From contig JAFTCB010000059.1 in NCBI GenBank assembly GCA_017454905.1, positions 1-48,059 on the forward strand: a DNA stretch of 48,059 bases, in the 5' to 3' direction. The notes beneath the pieces were generated by a model, which saw nothing but the letters and a program-made list of their open reading frames with translations, was not told the DNA's origin and made no database searches. The position numbers and the translations under genes are program-made. The DNA is from Bacteroidales bacterium. Lineage in GTDB: Bacteria > Bacteroidota > Bacteroidia > Bacteroidales > UBA932. This document shows positions 17,709 to 26,152 of the stretch, one piece after another (the stretch's first letter is position 1; the number at the start of each line of letters is the position of its first letter).

Positions 17709-19028
17709 ATGAAAAAATTAACTGTTGTCATTCTGACCTTTGCTGCGATGCTGGTGGGGACCCATGGCTTCGCTCAGGGCAAGTACGGCGCCGACAGCGC
17801 CCAGTGCATCACGAATCTCTCCTTCTACAAGGAGTACTTCAAGCAGAAGAATTACGATGAGTCCATCCCGAGCTGGCGCAAGGCTTACAAGATCTGCCCT
17901 CCTACGGCCAGCCAGAACCTCCTGATCGACGGTACGACCCTGCTCCGCCGCCTGATCACCAAGAATGCCAAGGACGCCGAATATCAGGCCAAGCTGGTGG
18001 ATACCCTTCTGACCATCCACGATACGCGTGCCCAGTACTATCCCAAGTATGCCGTGACCGCGTACAACAACAAGGGCCAGGATCTCCACAACTATGTCAA
18101 GGACGCTCAGAAACTCTATGACGGTTATGAGGGCATCATCGCTAATAATCAGGCCGATACCCGCGCCACGATCCTGCTCTTCGACATGCAGGCCGCCATC
18201 GACCTCTTCCAGGACGGCAAGCTGGACGCCGAGACCGTGATCAACGCCTACCAGCGCAACTCCGACCTGCTGGAGAACGCCAAGCCGGACAACGACGCCG
18301 AGAAGGAGCAGATCGCCAATGTCAAGAATGACATGGGCAGCCTCTTTGCCGGCAGCAAGGTCGCCAGCTGCGAGAGCCTCGTCGAGCTCTATACCCCGCG
18401 CCTGGCCGCCGATCCGGACAACCTCCAGCTCGCCCAGAGCATTGTCAAGACGATGAGCATGACCGAGGGTTGCGACAACAACGATCTCTTCCTCCAGGCC
18501 GTCACCACGATGAACAAGCTGGATCCTTCCGCCAGTTCTTCCTACTATCTGTATCGTCTGCACGGCGCCCGCGGCAATGTGAAGGAAGCCATTGTCTATA
18601 TGGAGAATGCCCTTGCCAGCGACGATATCGAAGATACCCGCAAGGCCGACTGGACCTATGAACTCGCCACCTTCTGCTTCAAGAACGGAGAGAGCGCCCG
18701 CGCCTTCGAGTATGCCTCCAAGGTGGCTGCCGAGAACGAGTCCCTCGCCGGCAAGGCCTACTTCCTGATCGGCAACATCTGGGGCAGCACCCGCTGCGGT
18801 GGCGACGAGATCTCCCGCCGCGCTCCTTACTGGGTCGCCTGCGACTATATGAACAAGGCAAAGGCTGCCGACGCGAGCCTCACCGACGAGGCCAACCGCT
18901 ACATCAGCCAGTACAGCGTCTACTTCCCGGAGACCGCCGAGGCCTTCATGTACGACATCACCAAGGGACAGTCCTACACGGTTGTCTGCGGTGGCATGCG
19001 CGCCACCACCACGGTGCGTACCCGATAA
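17709..19028 (+). CDS. Secreted TPR-like repeat protein
   Basis: 439 aa with a signal peptide (MKKLTVVILTFAAMLVGTHGFAQ), so periplasmic or outer-membrane associated. The body is helical with tetratricopeptide-like pairs, for example YFKQKNYDESIPSWRKAYK near the N-terminus and ELATFCFKNGESARAFEYA near residue 320. A Cys-containing C-terminal segment ends in ATTTVRTR. This type of protein is common in Bacteroidota and has no assigned reaction. Position between a barrel protein and LptC suggests an envelope-assembly role, which is inference. Its stop is one base before the possible TTG start of lptC. Confidence 0.8.
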   Translation: MKKLTVVILTFAAMLVGTHGFAQGKYGADSAQCITNLSFYKEYFKQKNYDESIPSWRKAYKICPPTASQNLLIDGTTLLRRLITKNAKDAEYQAKLVDTLLTIHDTRAQYYPKYAVTAYNNKGQDLHNYVKDAQKLYDGYEGIIANNQADTRATILLFDMQAAIDLFQDGKLDAETVINAYQRNSDLLENAKPDNDAEKEQIANVKNDMGSLFAGSKVASCESLVELYTPRLAADPDNLQLAQSIVKTMSMTEGCDNNDLFLQAVTTMNKLDPSASSSYYLYRLHGARGNVKEAIVYMENALASDDIEDTRKADWTYELATFCFKNGESARAFEYASKVAAENESLAGKAYFLIGNIWGSTRCGGDEISRRAPYWVACDYMNKAKAADASLTDEANRYISQYSVYFPETAEAFMYDITKGQSYTVVCGGMRATTTVRTR

Positions 19029-19029
19029 T

Positions 19030-19662
19030 TTGGACAGACACGCAAATATCTTGCGCATGCTGGCAATCACGGCTGTGATTGCCAGCATTGTCGTTTCTTG
19101 CAAGAACCGGATAGGGGAGGCGGACAAGCTTGACCTGAGCAAGACTCCGACCCAGCGGACGTATGATATGTTCGCGGTCCAGACCAGGAACGGGGCCGTC
19201 TCGATGCGGATCGAGTCCAACCTGATGGAGCACTACGACACGGACACGGCATCCTTCGATGCCTTCCCGCAGGGGCTGTCCGTCTACGGTTATACCGAGG
19301 ACGGGCTGCTCGAATCCATCATCGTCGCGGACGACGCCCGGCACATCGTCCCCAAGGACAGGAACCGGGACGAGATCTGGGAAGCCTTCGGCAATGTCAT
19401 CCTGCACAACGTCATCGAGCAGGAGACCATGGAGACGGACACGATCTACTGGGACCAGAAAAAGAAAGAACTCTACACGGACTGCTATGTCAAGATGTAC
19501 TCCCGACAGGGCTTCCTGCAGGGATTCGGAATGCGCTCGGATGACCACGTGCGCAACTCCATTCTGTACCGTCCTTTCGACGGTTACGGGGTGGTCGTGC
19601 AGGATTCTACGGCGGTAATCATTGATTCTGTGAATTTTATTGGGCCATTTCCAAAAAAATGA
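19030..19662 (+). CDS. lptC: LPS export protein LptC-like lipoprotein
   Basis: Part of the Lpt bridge that carries lipopolysaccharide across the periplasm. The OstA/LptC-type beta-jellyroll is seen in strands such as DMFAVQTRNGAVSMRIES, LFESIIVADDARH-like LLESIIVADDARHIV, and GNVILHNVIEQETMETDTI, ending in VKMYSRQGFLQGFGMRSDD. A lipobox (IVVSC) makes it a lipoprotein. Start choice: the TTG at 19030 gives MDRHANILRMLAITAVIAS, a normal charged n-region, and sits one base after the upstream stop. The ATG at 19057 (201 aa) lacks positive charge and falls inside a perfect 14-bp hairpin. Confidence 0.85.
   Translation: MDRHANILRMLAITAVIASIVVSCKNRIGEADKLDLSKTPTQRTYDMFAVQTRNGAVSMRIESNLMEHYDTDTASFDAFPQGLSVYGYTEDGLLESIIVADDARHIVPKDRNRDEIWEAFGNVILHNVIEQETMETDTIYWDQKKKELYTDCYVKMYSRQGFLQGFGMRSDDHVRNSILYRPFDGYGVVVQDSTAVIIDSVNFIGPFPKK
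19057..19088 (+). repeat. Perfect 14-bp inverted repeat at the lptC start
   Basis: ATGCTGGCAATCAC and its exact complement GTGATTGCCAGCAT flank a 4-base loop (GGCT). The left arm begins at the candidate lptC ATG, and the whole hairpin encodes the signal-peptide core. There is no T-run, so it is not a simple terminator; it could control lptC translation. Confidence 0.75.
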
Positions 19663-19706
19663 CTAAATTCGCACCCCTTATCGGAAAATTATAAAAACAC
19701 ATAACA

Positions 19707-21782
19707 ATGGCGGTACTTGAAAAAATACGCGTTAAGTTCGGCCTCGTGATCTCCATCATCATCGCGCTGGCCCTTCTGTCCTTCATCATCGACCCTAGCA
19801 CGCTGGAGTCTGCACTCAATTCGATGTCTTCCAAATATGACGTCGGACAGATTGCAGGCAAGAATGTATCCTACACGGATTTCCAGGCGGACATCGACCG
19901 TTACACGACCATCAACGAGCTCCTCTCCGGCTCCGTCCGCGACGAGGACACCCAGAAGCAGATCCGCAACGCTGCCTGGCAGGAGCTCCTGGACAAATAC
20001 ATGTTTGTCAAGAATGCCAAGGAGGCGGGTATCACCGTCGGTGAGGAAGAGATGCTGGCCCTGATGGGCGGCGAATTCGTCTCCCCGGCGATCTCCCAGA
20101 ACCCGATCTTCATGGATGAGACCGGCAACTTCTCCGCCGATCGCCTAAAGGCTTTCATCCAGAACGTCGAGAGTGACGAGAGCGGCCAGCTCCGCACCTA
20201 CTGGAACTACCTCCAGAACACGGTCCACAACCAGCAGTACTATGCCAAGTACGGCGCCCTGTTCACCGCCAGCGGCAACGACAACGCCCTGCAGCTCACC
20301 CAGGCCATCGAAGAGGGCAACACCACCGCAGACGTGGACTACTGCCTCGCTTTCTATCCCGTGGTCCCGGACAGTACGGTCACCGTCTCCTCCGACGAGA
20401 TCCGCGCCTACTACAAGAACCACAAGGATTTCTTCAAGCAGAAAGCCAGCCGCGATGTGGAGTATGTGGTCTATGAGGTCGTCCCGTCCGCAGCCGACAT
20501 CGCCGCCGCCAGCGACGCGATGAACGAGGCTTACGACGAGTTCGCCACGACGGACAACATGCGCACCTTCCTGTCCAAGAACTCCGAGCAGCCCCTCAGC
20601 AACTACTGGTACAAGGCCGGTGAGCTCCGTACCATCAACAGCGAGATCGACGACCAGATCTTCGGCGGCAGCAAGCTGACGCAGATCGTGACCGCCGGCA
20701 ACAGCTTCTTCGCTGCCCGCGAAATGGACAACAAGATGCTTCCCGACTCCGCTTTCGTCAAGCACATCCTGCTCCAGGGTGACAATGCCGCCCACACGGC
20801 CGACAGCCTCGTGACCGTCCTCAAGAAGGGCGGCAACCTCGCCAACCTGGCCGTCAGCTATTCCGCTGACCAGGCTTCCGCCGCTGACGGTGAACTCGGC
20901 AGCATCGGCTGGATGACCCAGTCCTACATGATTCCGGGTTTCGAGGGTGTCTTCGATGCCAAGGTCGGTGAGCCGTTCGTGCTCAACACCCAGTATGGCA
21001 CCCACGTGGTCGTCGTGAGCCAGAAGACCAAGCCGGTCGCCAAGAAGCAGGTCGCGATCCTCGAGAAGACCGCCCTGGCCAGCAAGGAGACCTTCAACAA
21101 CTACTACAGCCAGGCCAACACCTTCGCCACCCTCGCCGGCGGTACCTACGATGGCTACAAGAAGGCCCTCGACTCCACCAAGGTCTATTCCCATCCGGCC
21201 ACCATCACCGAGGCCACGGCCAACTACGGCGCCATCGACAACGCCAAGGAAGTGACCCGCTGGGCTTTCGACGCCAAGGTCGGCAAGGCTTCCAACATCA
21301 TCACCGTGGACAACAACTACTTCTTCGTCGTGGCCCTCAAGGATGCGACCAAGGAAGGCTTCGCCCCGGTCGAGAAGGTTGCTTCCCAGATCCAGGACAA
21401 GCTCTATACTGACAAGCTCCAGGCCAAGAAGAACCAGGAAGTCGCCGAGAAGATCGCCGGTGCCAAGACCATCGAGGAAGTGGCCGAGCGTCTCGGCGTC
21501 CAGGTCGAGCACCGCGATGCGATGTCCCTGGGCTCCACGAGCATCGAGCCGGCGCTCATCGGCGCCATCGCTTCCGCCAAGGAAGGCGAGATCTACGGTC
21601 CCGTGGCCGGTGTCATGGGCACCTATGTTGTCAGCGTATCCGGCAAGCAGACCGGCAGCTTCTACACCGAGGCTGACGCCAAGAACCTGGCCACCCAGAA
21701 GGCGCAGTACCTCTCCCAGCTGATCCTCTCCGTCATGCAGGACTACGACAACGTCAAGGACAACCGCGAGCGGTTCTTCTAG
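19707..21782 (+). CDS. PpiD/SurA-type peptidyl-prolyl cis-trans isomerase
   Basis: A 691-aa membrane-anchored periplasmic foldase. One N-terminal TM segment (about residues 12-28, GLVISIIIALALLSFII) leads into a SurA_N-like chaperone region (IAGKNVSYTDFQADIDRY), then a parvulin (PPIC) domain around residues 340-450 with FVKHILLQGD, DGELGSIGWM, MIPGFEGVFDAKVGEPF and YGTHVVVVSQK. A long C-terminal region includes a second, divergent parvulin-like stretch (SIEPALIGAIASAKEGEIY). It follows lptC by 44 bp and is ended by a strong hairpin, consistent with a role in outer-membrane protein folding. Confidence 0.92.
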   Translation: MAVLEKIRVKFGLVISIIIALALLSFIIDPSTLESALNSMSSKYDVGQIAGKNVSYTDFQADIDRYTTINELLSGSVRDEDTQKQIRNAAWQELLDKYMFVKNAKEAGITVGEEEMLALMGGEFVSPAISQNPIFMDETGNFSADRLKAFIQNVESDESGQLRTYWNYLQNTVHNQQYYAKYGALFTASGNDNALQLTQAIEEGNTTADVDYCLAFYPVVPDSTVTVSSDEIRAYYKNHKDFFKQKASRDVEYVVYEVVPSAADIAAASDAMNEAYDEFATTDNMRTFLSKNSEQPLSNYWYKAGELRTINSEIDDQIFGGSKLTQIVTAGNSFFAAREMDNKMLPDSAFVKHILLQGDNAAHTADSLVTVLKKGGNLANLAVSYSADQASAADGELGSIGWMTQSYMIPGFEGVFDAKVGEPFVLNTQYGTHVVVVSQKTKPVAKKQVAILEKTALASKETFNNYYSQANTFATLAGGTYDGYKKALDSTKVYSHPATITEATANYGAIDNAKEVTRWAFDAKVGKASNIITVDNNYFFVVALKDATKEGFAPVEKVASQIQDKLYTDKLQAKKNQEVAEKIAGAKTIEEVAERLGVQVEHRDAMSLGSTSIEPALIGAIASAKEGEIYGPVAGVMGTYVVSVSGKQTGSFYTEADAKNLATQKAQYLSQLILSVMQDYDNVKDNRERFF

Positions 21783-21813
21783 CGGCTACGCCCCGACTGT
21801 CTTGGGAGGCAGC

Positions 21814-21854
21814 AAAAAAGCCAATGTCTGAAAATCTCGGACATTGGCTTTTTT
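21814..21854 (+). terminator. Terminator after ppiD-like gene (GACATTGG hairpin A)
   Basis: AAAAAAGCCAATGTC pairs perfectly with GACATTGGCTTTTTT around an 11-base loop, giving an A-run, stem and T-run. It is probably bidirectional. It shares the CCAATGTC/GACATTGG core with three other hairpins downstream. Confidence 0.88.
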
Positions 21855-21870
21855 CTGTTCCCCCGGACCC

Positions 21871-21902
21871 TCTTCAATGTCCGTCTTACCGGACATTGAA
21901 GA
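21871..21902. repeat. GACATTG hairpin B
   Basis: A 13-bp perfect stem, TCTTCAATGTCCG with CGGACATTGAAGA, around a 6-base loop, 17 bases after hairpin A. There is no T-run. It lies in the gap before the GH2 gene. The rest of this gap (21903-22006) shows no recognisable gene. Confidence 0.75.
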
Positions 21903-22006
21903 CGCTAGGGAAGGGAAGGAATCTTCGTCGTGCAAAGAAGGGTGTCGTTTCGGTCATTTGGATATGTACGCGCGAGGTCTCCGTTGTTTTTCTTGCCTAT
22001 TTTTAG

Positions 22007-22014
22007 TAGTTTTG
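22007..22014 (+). promoter_or_regulatory. Putative -7 element for the GH2 gene
   Basis: TAGTTTTG, an exact TAnnTTTG match, 24 bases upstream of the GH2 ATG. A T-rich stretch lies about 20 bases further upstream. Confidence 0.45.
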
Positions 22015-22038
22015 GATAGAACCTATTTCTGATCCGAC

Positions 22039-24873
22039 ATGAAACGTCTATTCTCCCTTATCCTCCTCCTGATCCTGGCCTGGACCGCCGGCGCCCAGCA
22101 GACGGAAACACGCTATCTTTCCGGCACGGGTCCGGAGGATACCGTGACCTGGGATTTCTGGTGTTCCGACGGGATGAACGCCCGGAAATGGAGCAAGATC
22201 GAGGTCCCTTCCTGCTGGGAGCAGCAGGGGTTCGGCGGCTACACCTATGGCCGCTACTACATCTACGACCGCGATTCCGAAAAGGCCTGGCGGGACTACC
22301 GTGAGCACGCATTCACTGAGGAATATGGCATCTACCGGCACAGCTTCGAGGTGCCGCGCACCTGGAACGGGAAGCAGGTCCGAATCGTCTTCGAGGGCGT
22401 GATGACGGACGCCGAGGTCAAGGTCAACGGCGTCAGCGCCGGGGCCGTGCACCAGGGCGGTTTCTACCGGTTCTCCTATGATATCAGCCACCTGGTCAAA
22501 TACGGACGGAAGAACCAGCTTGAGGTAACGGTCCACAAGCAGTCGGCCGACGCTTCGGTCAATGCCGCGGAGCGCCGGGCAGACTGGTGGCTCTTCGGCG
22601 GCATCTACCGGCCCGTGTATCTGGAGGCGCGTCCGCAGCACTGCATCGAGCGGGTGGCTGTGGATGCGCGTGCCGACGGCACCCTGCGCACCGAACTCCA
22701 CCTCGCCGGGATTTCCGGCTCGGAAAAGGTGGAGCTGCGCCTGGAGGAGATCGCCTCGGGGCAGGTGGCCGGCACGCAGGTGCTCCCGTTGGACGCTTCG
22801 TCCGTCCAGACGCTTTCCACCCGCTGGGCGGGTGTGAAAACCTGGGATCCGGAGCACCCCAACCGCTATCGGCTGCGCCTGCGGCTGCTCTCCGGGGACG
22901 GCGCCCTGCTCCACCAGAGTGAGGAGCGCATCGGCTTCCGGACCGTTGAGTTTCGTCCGCAGGACGGCCTCTACCTCAATGGCGTGAAACTCCTGGTCAA
23001 GGGAACCAACCGCCACTGCTTCGAGTCGCGCACCGGCCGGAGCGTCAGCAAGGCGACGGACCTGCAGGACGCCCGCCTGATCAAGGCCATGAACATGAAT
23101 GCCGTGCGCTCGCACTATCCGCCGGACGTACATTTCCTGGACGTCTGCGACTCGCTGGGACTGCTGTACCTCGACGAGCTGGCCGGCTGGCAGAACTCCT
23201 ACAGCGACGAGCTGGCCGCCCGGCTGCTGCCGGAAATGATTACGCGCGATGTCAACCATCCCTGCATCTTCCTGTGGAGCAACGGCAACGAAGGCGGATG
23301 GAATACCTCGATCGACCGGGATTTCGCAAAATATGACCCCCAGAAGCGGCACGTCATCCATCCCTGGGCGGCTTTCGACGGCCTGGACACGCGGCACTAC
23401 CCGACCGCCGCGGACAATGTCTACCGCCAAGAGCGGGGGCAGCAGGTCTTCATGATGACGGAGTTCCTCCACGGCCTCTATGACCGTGGGCAGGGCGCCG
23501 GCCTGGACGGCCTGTGGGCCAAATTCCGGCGGAGCCCCCTCTTTGCGGGCGGCTTCCTGTGGGCCTATGTGGACGAGGCCTTGCTACGCAGCGATACGGG
23601 CAAGCTGGACACCTACGGCCCCAATGCGCCGGACGGCATCGTCAGTGCGGACCGGCAGCCGGAGGGGAGTTTCTATACCGTCCGCGAGGTCTGGTCACCT
23701 GTGCAGGTGAAGCCCTTCGTCGCGGGCGCGGCCTTCCGGGGGGATTTCCTGGTGGAGAACGCCTTCCTGTTCTCCTCGCTCACGGAGAGCCGCATGGGTT
23801 GGAAAGTGCTCCGTCTGCCGGCGCCGGGCGCTGCGGAAGCACCAGACTGCCTCGCCTCCGGCGCGGTGATGCTGCCCGCCATCGGTCCCGGAGAGACCGG
23901 AAAGGCCCATTTTGACCTTCCGGCAGGCTTCCGCGAGGGCGATGTGCTCGAACTCGAGGCCTATGGTGCCGCGGGGGATACCCTCTGCACCTGGACTTTC
24001 CCGATCAGGACAGCGTCGGAGTATTATGCCGCCCACGCCCCGGCACGCAGGAATCCGGGTGCTGCGTCCTTCGCTACGGCTGCGGACGGGTCCTATATGC
24101 TCTCCGCCGCCGGCGTGAGCGCCCGTTTCAACCCTAAGGACGGGACGCTGACCGAGCTGCGCAAGGACGGAAGCGCGCTTCCGCTGCGGAACGGTCCGGT
24201 GGCTGTCGGGATGCAGATGCAACTCCGCACCGCTGACCTGCGCATGCAGGGCGACACGGCCGTCCTGGCCTTGAAATACGACGGCGCGGCCGACACCATC
24301 GTGTGGAAAATGACGCCGGACGGACGGCTGGGCATGGATGCGCTGGTGCTCAACTTCCGCACCGACAACCAGTTCAAGGGCAGCTACGTGGACCGGGAAG
24401 TCTTCAACCTGGGCTTCTCCTTCGACTTCCCGGAGGAGGCGGTCACGGGCGTGCGCTACCTCGGCCGTGGACCGTATCGCGTCTGGAAAAACCGCCTTAA
24501 GGGCACCCGTTACAATATCTGGGAAAAAGCGAAGAACAACACCGTGACGGGCGAGTACTATGAGCCGCTGGTCTATCCCGAGTTCAAGGGCTATCATGCC
24601 GGTCTCTACTGGGCGACGCTGCTCACGGAAGACGCGGCTCCCCTGACCGTCCATAGCGAGACGGACGGCCTGTTCCTGCGCCTCTATACCCCCGAAGAGC
24701 CGCGCGACAAGGAAGGGCGCGGCAATTCCTGGCCTGCCTTCCCGGCGGGAGACATCTCCTTCCTGCTGGATATCCCGGCCGTCAACTCCCAGGGCACGGA
24801 CGGAGGCAGCGCCTCCGTCAAGATGAACAAGGGGGATGAGGGATATCACATCCGCCTCTGGTTCGACTTCTGA
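22039..24873 (+). CDS. Secreted glycoside hydrolase family 2 enzyme, beta-galactosidase-like
   Basis: 944 aa with a signal peptide (MKRLFSLILLLILAWTAGAQQ). Domain order follows LacZ-type GH2: an N-terminal sugar-binding jellyroll (VPSCWEQQGFGGYTYG, GIYRHSFEVP), an immunoglobulin-like domain (DWWLFGGIYRPVYLEA), then the TIM barrel with VKGTNRHCFESRTGR, the acid/base Glu in SNGNEGGWNTS and the likely nucleophile Glu in FMMTEFLHGLY. The C-terminal part has YLGRGPYRVWKNR and resembles a Bgal_small domain. Neighbouring galK supports a galactoside substrate; the exact linkage is not known. Confidence 0.9.
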   Translation: MKRLFSLILLLILAWTAGAQQTETRYLSGTGPEDTVTWDFWCSDGMNARKWSKIEVPSCWEQQGFGGYTYGRYYIYDRDSEKAWRDYREHAFTEEYGIYRHSFEVPRTWNGKQVRIVFEGVMTDAEVKVNGVSAGAVHQGGFYRFSYDISHLVKYGRKNQLEVTVHKQSADASVNAAERRADWWLFGGIYRPVYLEARPQHCIERVAVDARADGTLRTELHLAGISGSEKVELRLEEIASGQVAGTQVLPLDASSVQTLSTRWAGVKTWDPEHPNRYRLRLRLLSGDGALLHQSEERIGFRTVEFRPQDGLYLNGVKLLVKGTNRHCFESRTGRSVSKATDLQDARLIKAMNMNAVRSHYPPDVHFLDVCDSLGLLYLDELAGWQNSYSDELAARLLPEMITRDVNHPCIFLWSNGNEGGWNTSIDRDFAKYDPQKRHVIHPWAAFDGLDTRHYPTAADNVYRQERGQQVFMMTEFLHGLYDRGQGAGLDGLWAKFRRSPLFAGGFLWAYVDEALLRSDTGKLDTYGPNAPDGIVSADRQPEGSFYTVREVWSPVQVKPFVAGAAFRGDFLVENAFLFSSLTESRMGWKVLRLPAPGAAEAPDCLASGAVMLPAIGPGETGKAHFDLPAGFREGDVLELEAYGAAGDTLCTWTFPIRTASEYYAAHAPARRNPGAASFATAADGSYMLSAAGVSARFNPKDGTLTELRKDGSALPLRNGPVAVGMQMQLRTADLRMQGDTAVLALKYDGAADTIVWKMTPDGRLGMDALVLNFRTDNQFKGSYVDREVFNLGFSFDFPEEAVTGVRYLGRGPYRVWKNRLKGTRYNIWEKAKNNTVTGEYYEPLVYPEFKGYHAGLYWATLLTEDAAPLTVHSETDGLFLRLYTPEEPRDKEGRGNSWPAFPAGDISFLLDIPAVNSQGTDGGSASVKMNKGDEGYHIRLWFDF

Positions 24874-24908
24874 TGCCTCCGGAGGGCCTCGCCTCTTCCG
24901 GAGAGCGG

Positions 24909-24958
24909 AATTACCGCCAATGTCCTGCATTTTGGGGATATTGGCGGTAATTAATTTT
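24909..24958 (+). terminator. Terminator after GH2 gene (GACATTGG-type hairpin C)
   Basis: AATTACCGCCAAT pairs with ATTGGCGGTAATT (13 bp), and the pairing continues inward over GTCC/GGAT with one G-T pair, followed by a T-run. The inner left arm carries the CCAATGTCC word shared with hairpins A, B and D. Confidence 0.85.
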
Positions 24959-24963
24959 TTAGT

Positions 24964-24971
24964 TATATTTG
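24964..24971 (+). promoter_or_regulatory. Putative -7 element for the propeller lipoprotein
   Basis: TATATTTG, an exact TAnnTTTG match, 25 bases before the ATG. A TTG 20 bases upstream lies within the preceding terminator stem. Confidence 0.45.
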
Positions 24972-24996
24972 TGAAGAGACTGAAGACTAATCAAAT

Positions 24997-26049
24997 ATGA
25001 AAAAGACAAGATGTTTCTGCCTCATGGCCGCAGTGCTGTTGTTTTTTGCCGCCTGTGCCCCGAAGGACGGGGAATATGCCGAACCCCGCTTCCGCAAGGT
25101 CGAGCAGCGGGATTTCACCATCCTGGGTGAGGAATTGATGCACTCGGTCGTGGGGGCCGAAGCAGCATGGCAAGACCATCTGATCCTGATGTCGAACGAT
25201 AGGGCTCCCGGCAACAATATCCATTTCTACAGCAAACGCACGGGTGCTTGGGAGCTGAGCACGCTTCCGACCGGCCGGTCCGCAGGGGAAATCACGCTCG
25301 CCTTGGATATCCAGGTGATGGGAGATACCCTGTATGTGTTCGATGCCAATCCGCCCCGACTGAAGCGGTATTCCCTGCCGGCACTTCTGGCCCAGGGGCC
25401 GATGGCGGAGGCGTTCCTGGGAGAAATCCCGATGAGCGACAGGAGTATGACCTGGGCGGGCGTCGCCCCGGACCGGATGGTTGTAGTTACCAGTCTGTCC
25501 CCGCGGGCCGGGCCGGACCATACGCCGCGGATCCTTTGGACCGGACCGGACGGCCCCGTCGCAAGCTATGATGAATACCCGTACGAGGACCGGTATCTCA
25601 TCTGGAGGCAGTATAGTACGGCATGGCCGTATTTCGCCCTGTCTCCGGATGGCAGCAAACTCGCCCTGTCCACCACCTGGGGCTGTGTCATGGAGCTGTT
25701 CAGCCTCTCGCATGGGGAGATTGTCCGGAAACACTGCCTGTACTGGGTCGATCCCGGGTTCGTCCAGGGTAAGCCTGCTTCGACATCCCGCGTGGGCCTG
25801 TCCCGGATCATGGCGACGGATGACGGCTTCATCACGTCTTTCTTCAACGAAGAAAAGGATTTCGAAACCGGGCGGCCGGCTTGCGACCGGATTGCCTTCT
25901 TCGATTGGGAAGGCCGGGGCCTGCGCTGCATCCAGACCGGTGGCTACAGTGCCGCTCCGATCAGTTTCGACAAAGCCGAGAATACACTCTATGCCCTTCT
26001 TTGGGACAAGGACCATGTCATGTACCTGGGCAAGATGATACTGGATTGA
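24997..26049 (+). CDS. TolB-like six-bladed beta-propeller lipoprotein
   Basis: 350 aa with a lipoprotein signal peptide and lipobox (LLFFAAC, Cys about residue 21). The mature part has repeated short beta-sheet blades with propeller-like turns such as GDTLYVFDANPPRLKRY, WPYFALSPDGSKLALSTTWG and ENTLYALLWDKDHVMYLGK. This pattern matches the BF3164/TolB_like lipoprotein family common in Bacteroidota, whose function is unassigned. It lies between the GH2 enzyme and convergent galK, each with its own hairpin. A surface sugar- or ligand-binding role is inference. Confidence 0.8.
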   Translation: MKKTRCFCLMAAVLLFFAACAPKDGEYAEPRFRKVEQRDFTILGEELMHSVVGAEAAWQDHLILMSNDRAPGNNIHFYSKRTGAWELSTLPTGRSAGEITLALDIQVMGDTLYVFDANPPRLKRYSLPALLAQGPMAEAFLGEIPMSDRSMTWAGVAPDRMVVVTSLSPRAGPDHTPRILWTGPDGPVASYDEYPYEDRYLIWRQYSTAWPYFALSPDGSKLALSTTWGCVMELFSLSHGEIVRKHCLYWVDPGFVQGKPASTSRVGLSRIMATDDGFITSFFNEEKDFETGRPACDRIAFFDWEGRGLRCIQTGGYSAAPISFDKAENTLYALLWDKDHVMYLGKMILD

Positions 26050-26055
26050 TAGAAA

Positions 26056-26098
26056 AAGTGCTGCCAACGTCCATCAGAATGGGACATTGGCAGCATTT
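26056..26098 (+). terminator. Terminator after propeller gene (GACATTGG hairpin D)
   Basis: TGCTGCCAACGTCC pairs with GGACATTGGCAGCA with a single C-A mismatch. A-rich bases precede it and a short T-stretch follows. It shares the GACATTGGC arm with hairpin A. Confidence 0.75.
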
Positions 26099-26124
26099 CC
26101 GGGGACATAGGCGACGCTGCACGA

Positions 26125-26143
26125 TTCCGGGTCCGGCCCGGAA
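26125..26143. repeat. GC-rich hairpin after galK
   Basis: TTCCGGG and CCCGGAA form a 7-bp stem, 9 bases downstream of the galK stop on the minus strand. It is nearly the same as the hairpin after sdhB (8379-8397). Confidence 0.6.
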
Positions 26144-26152
26144 AGGCGGGGT

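Noticed and set aside
21824-22032. Short open frames between the PPIase and GH2 genes
   Set aside because: They overlap two strong hairpins and the GH2 promoter motif, and the translations are low in recognisable protein features.
24800-24908. Short CCGGAGG-type inverted repeats at the end of the GH2 gene
   Set aside because: They are small, partly in coding sequence, and add nothing beyond the main terminator hairpin.
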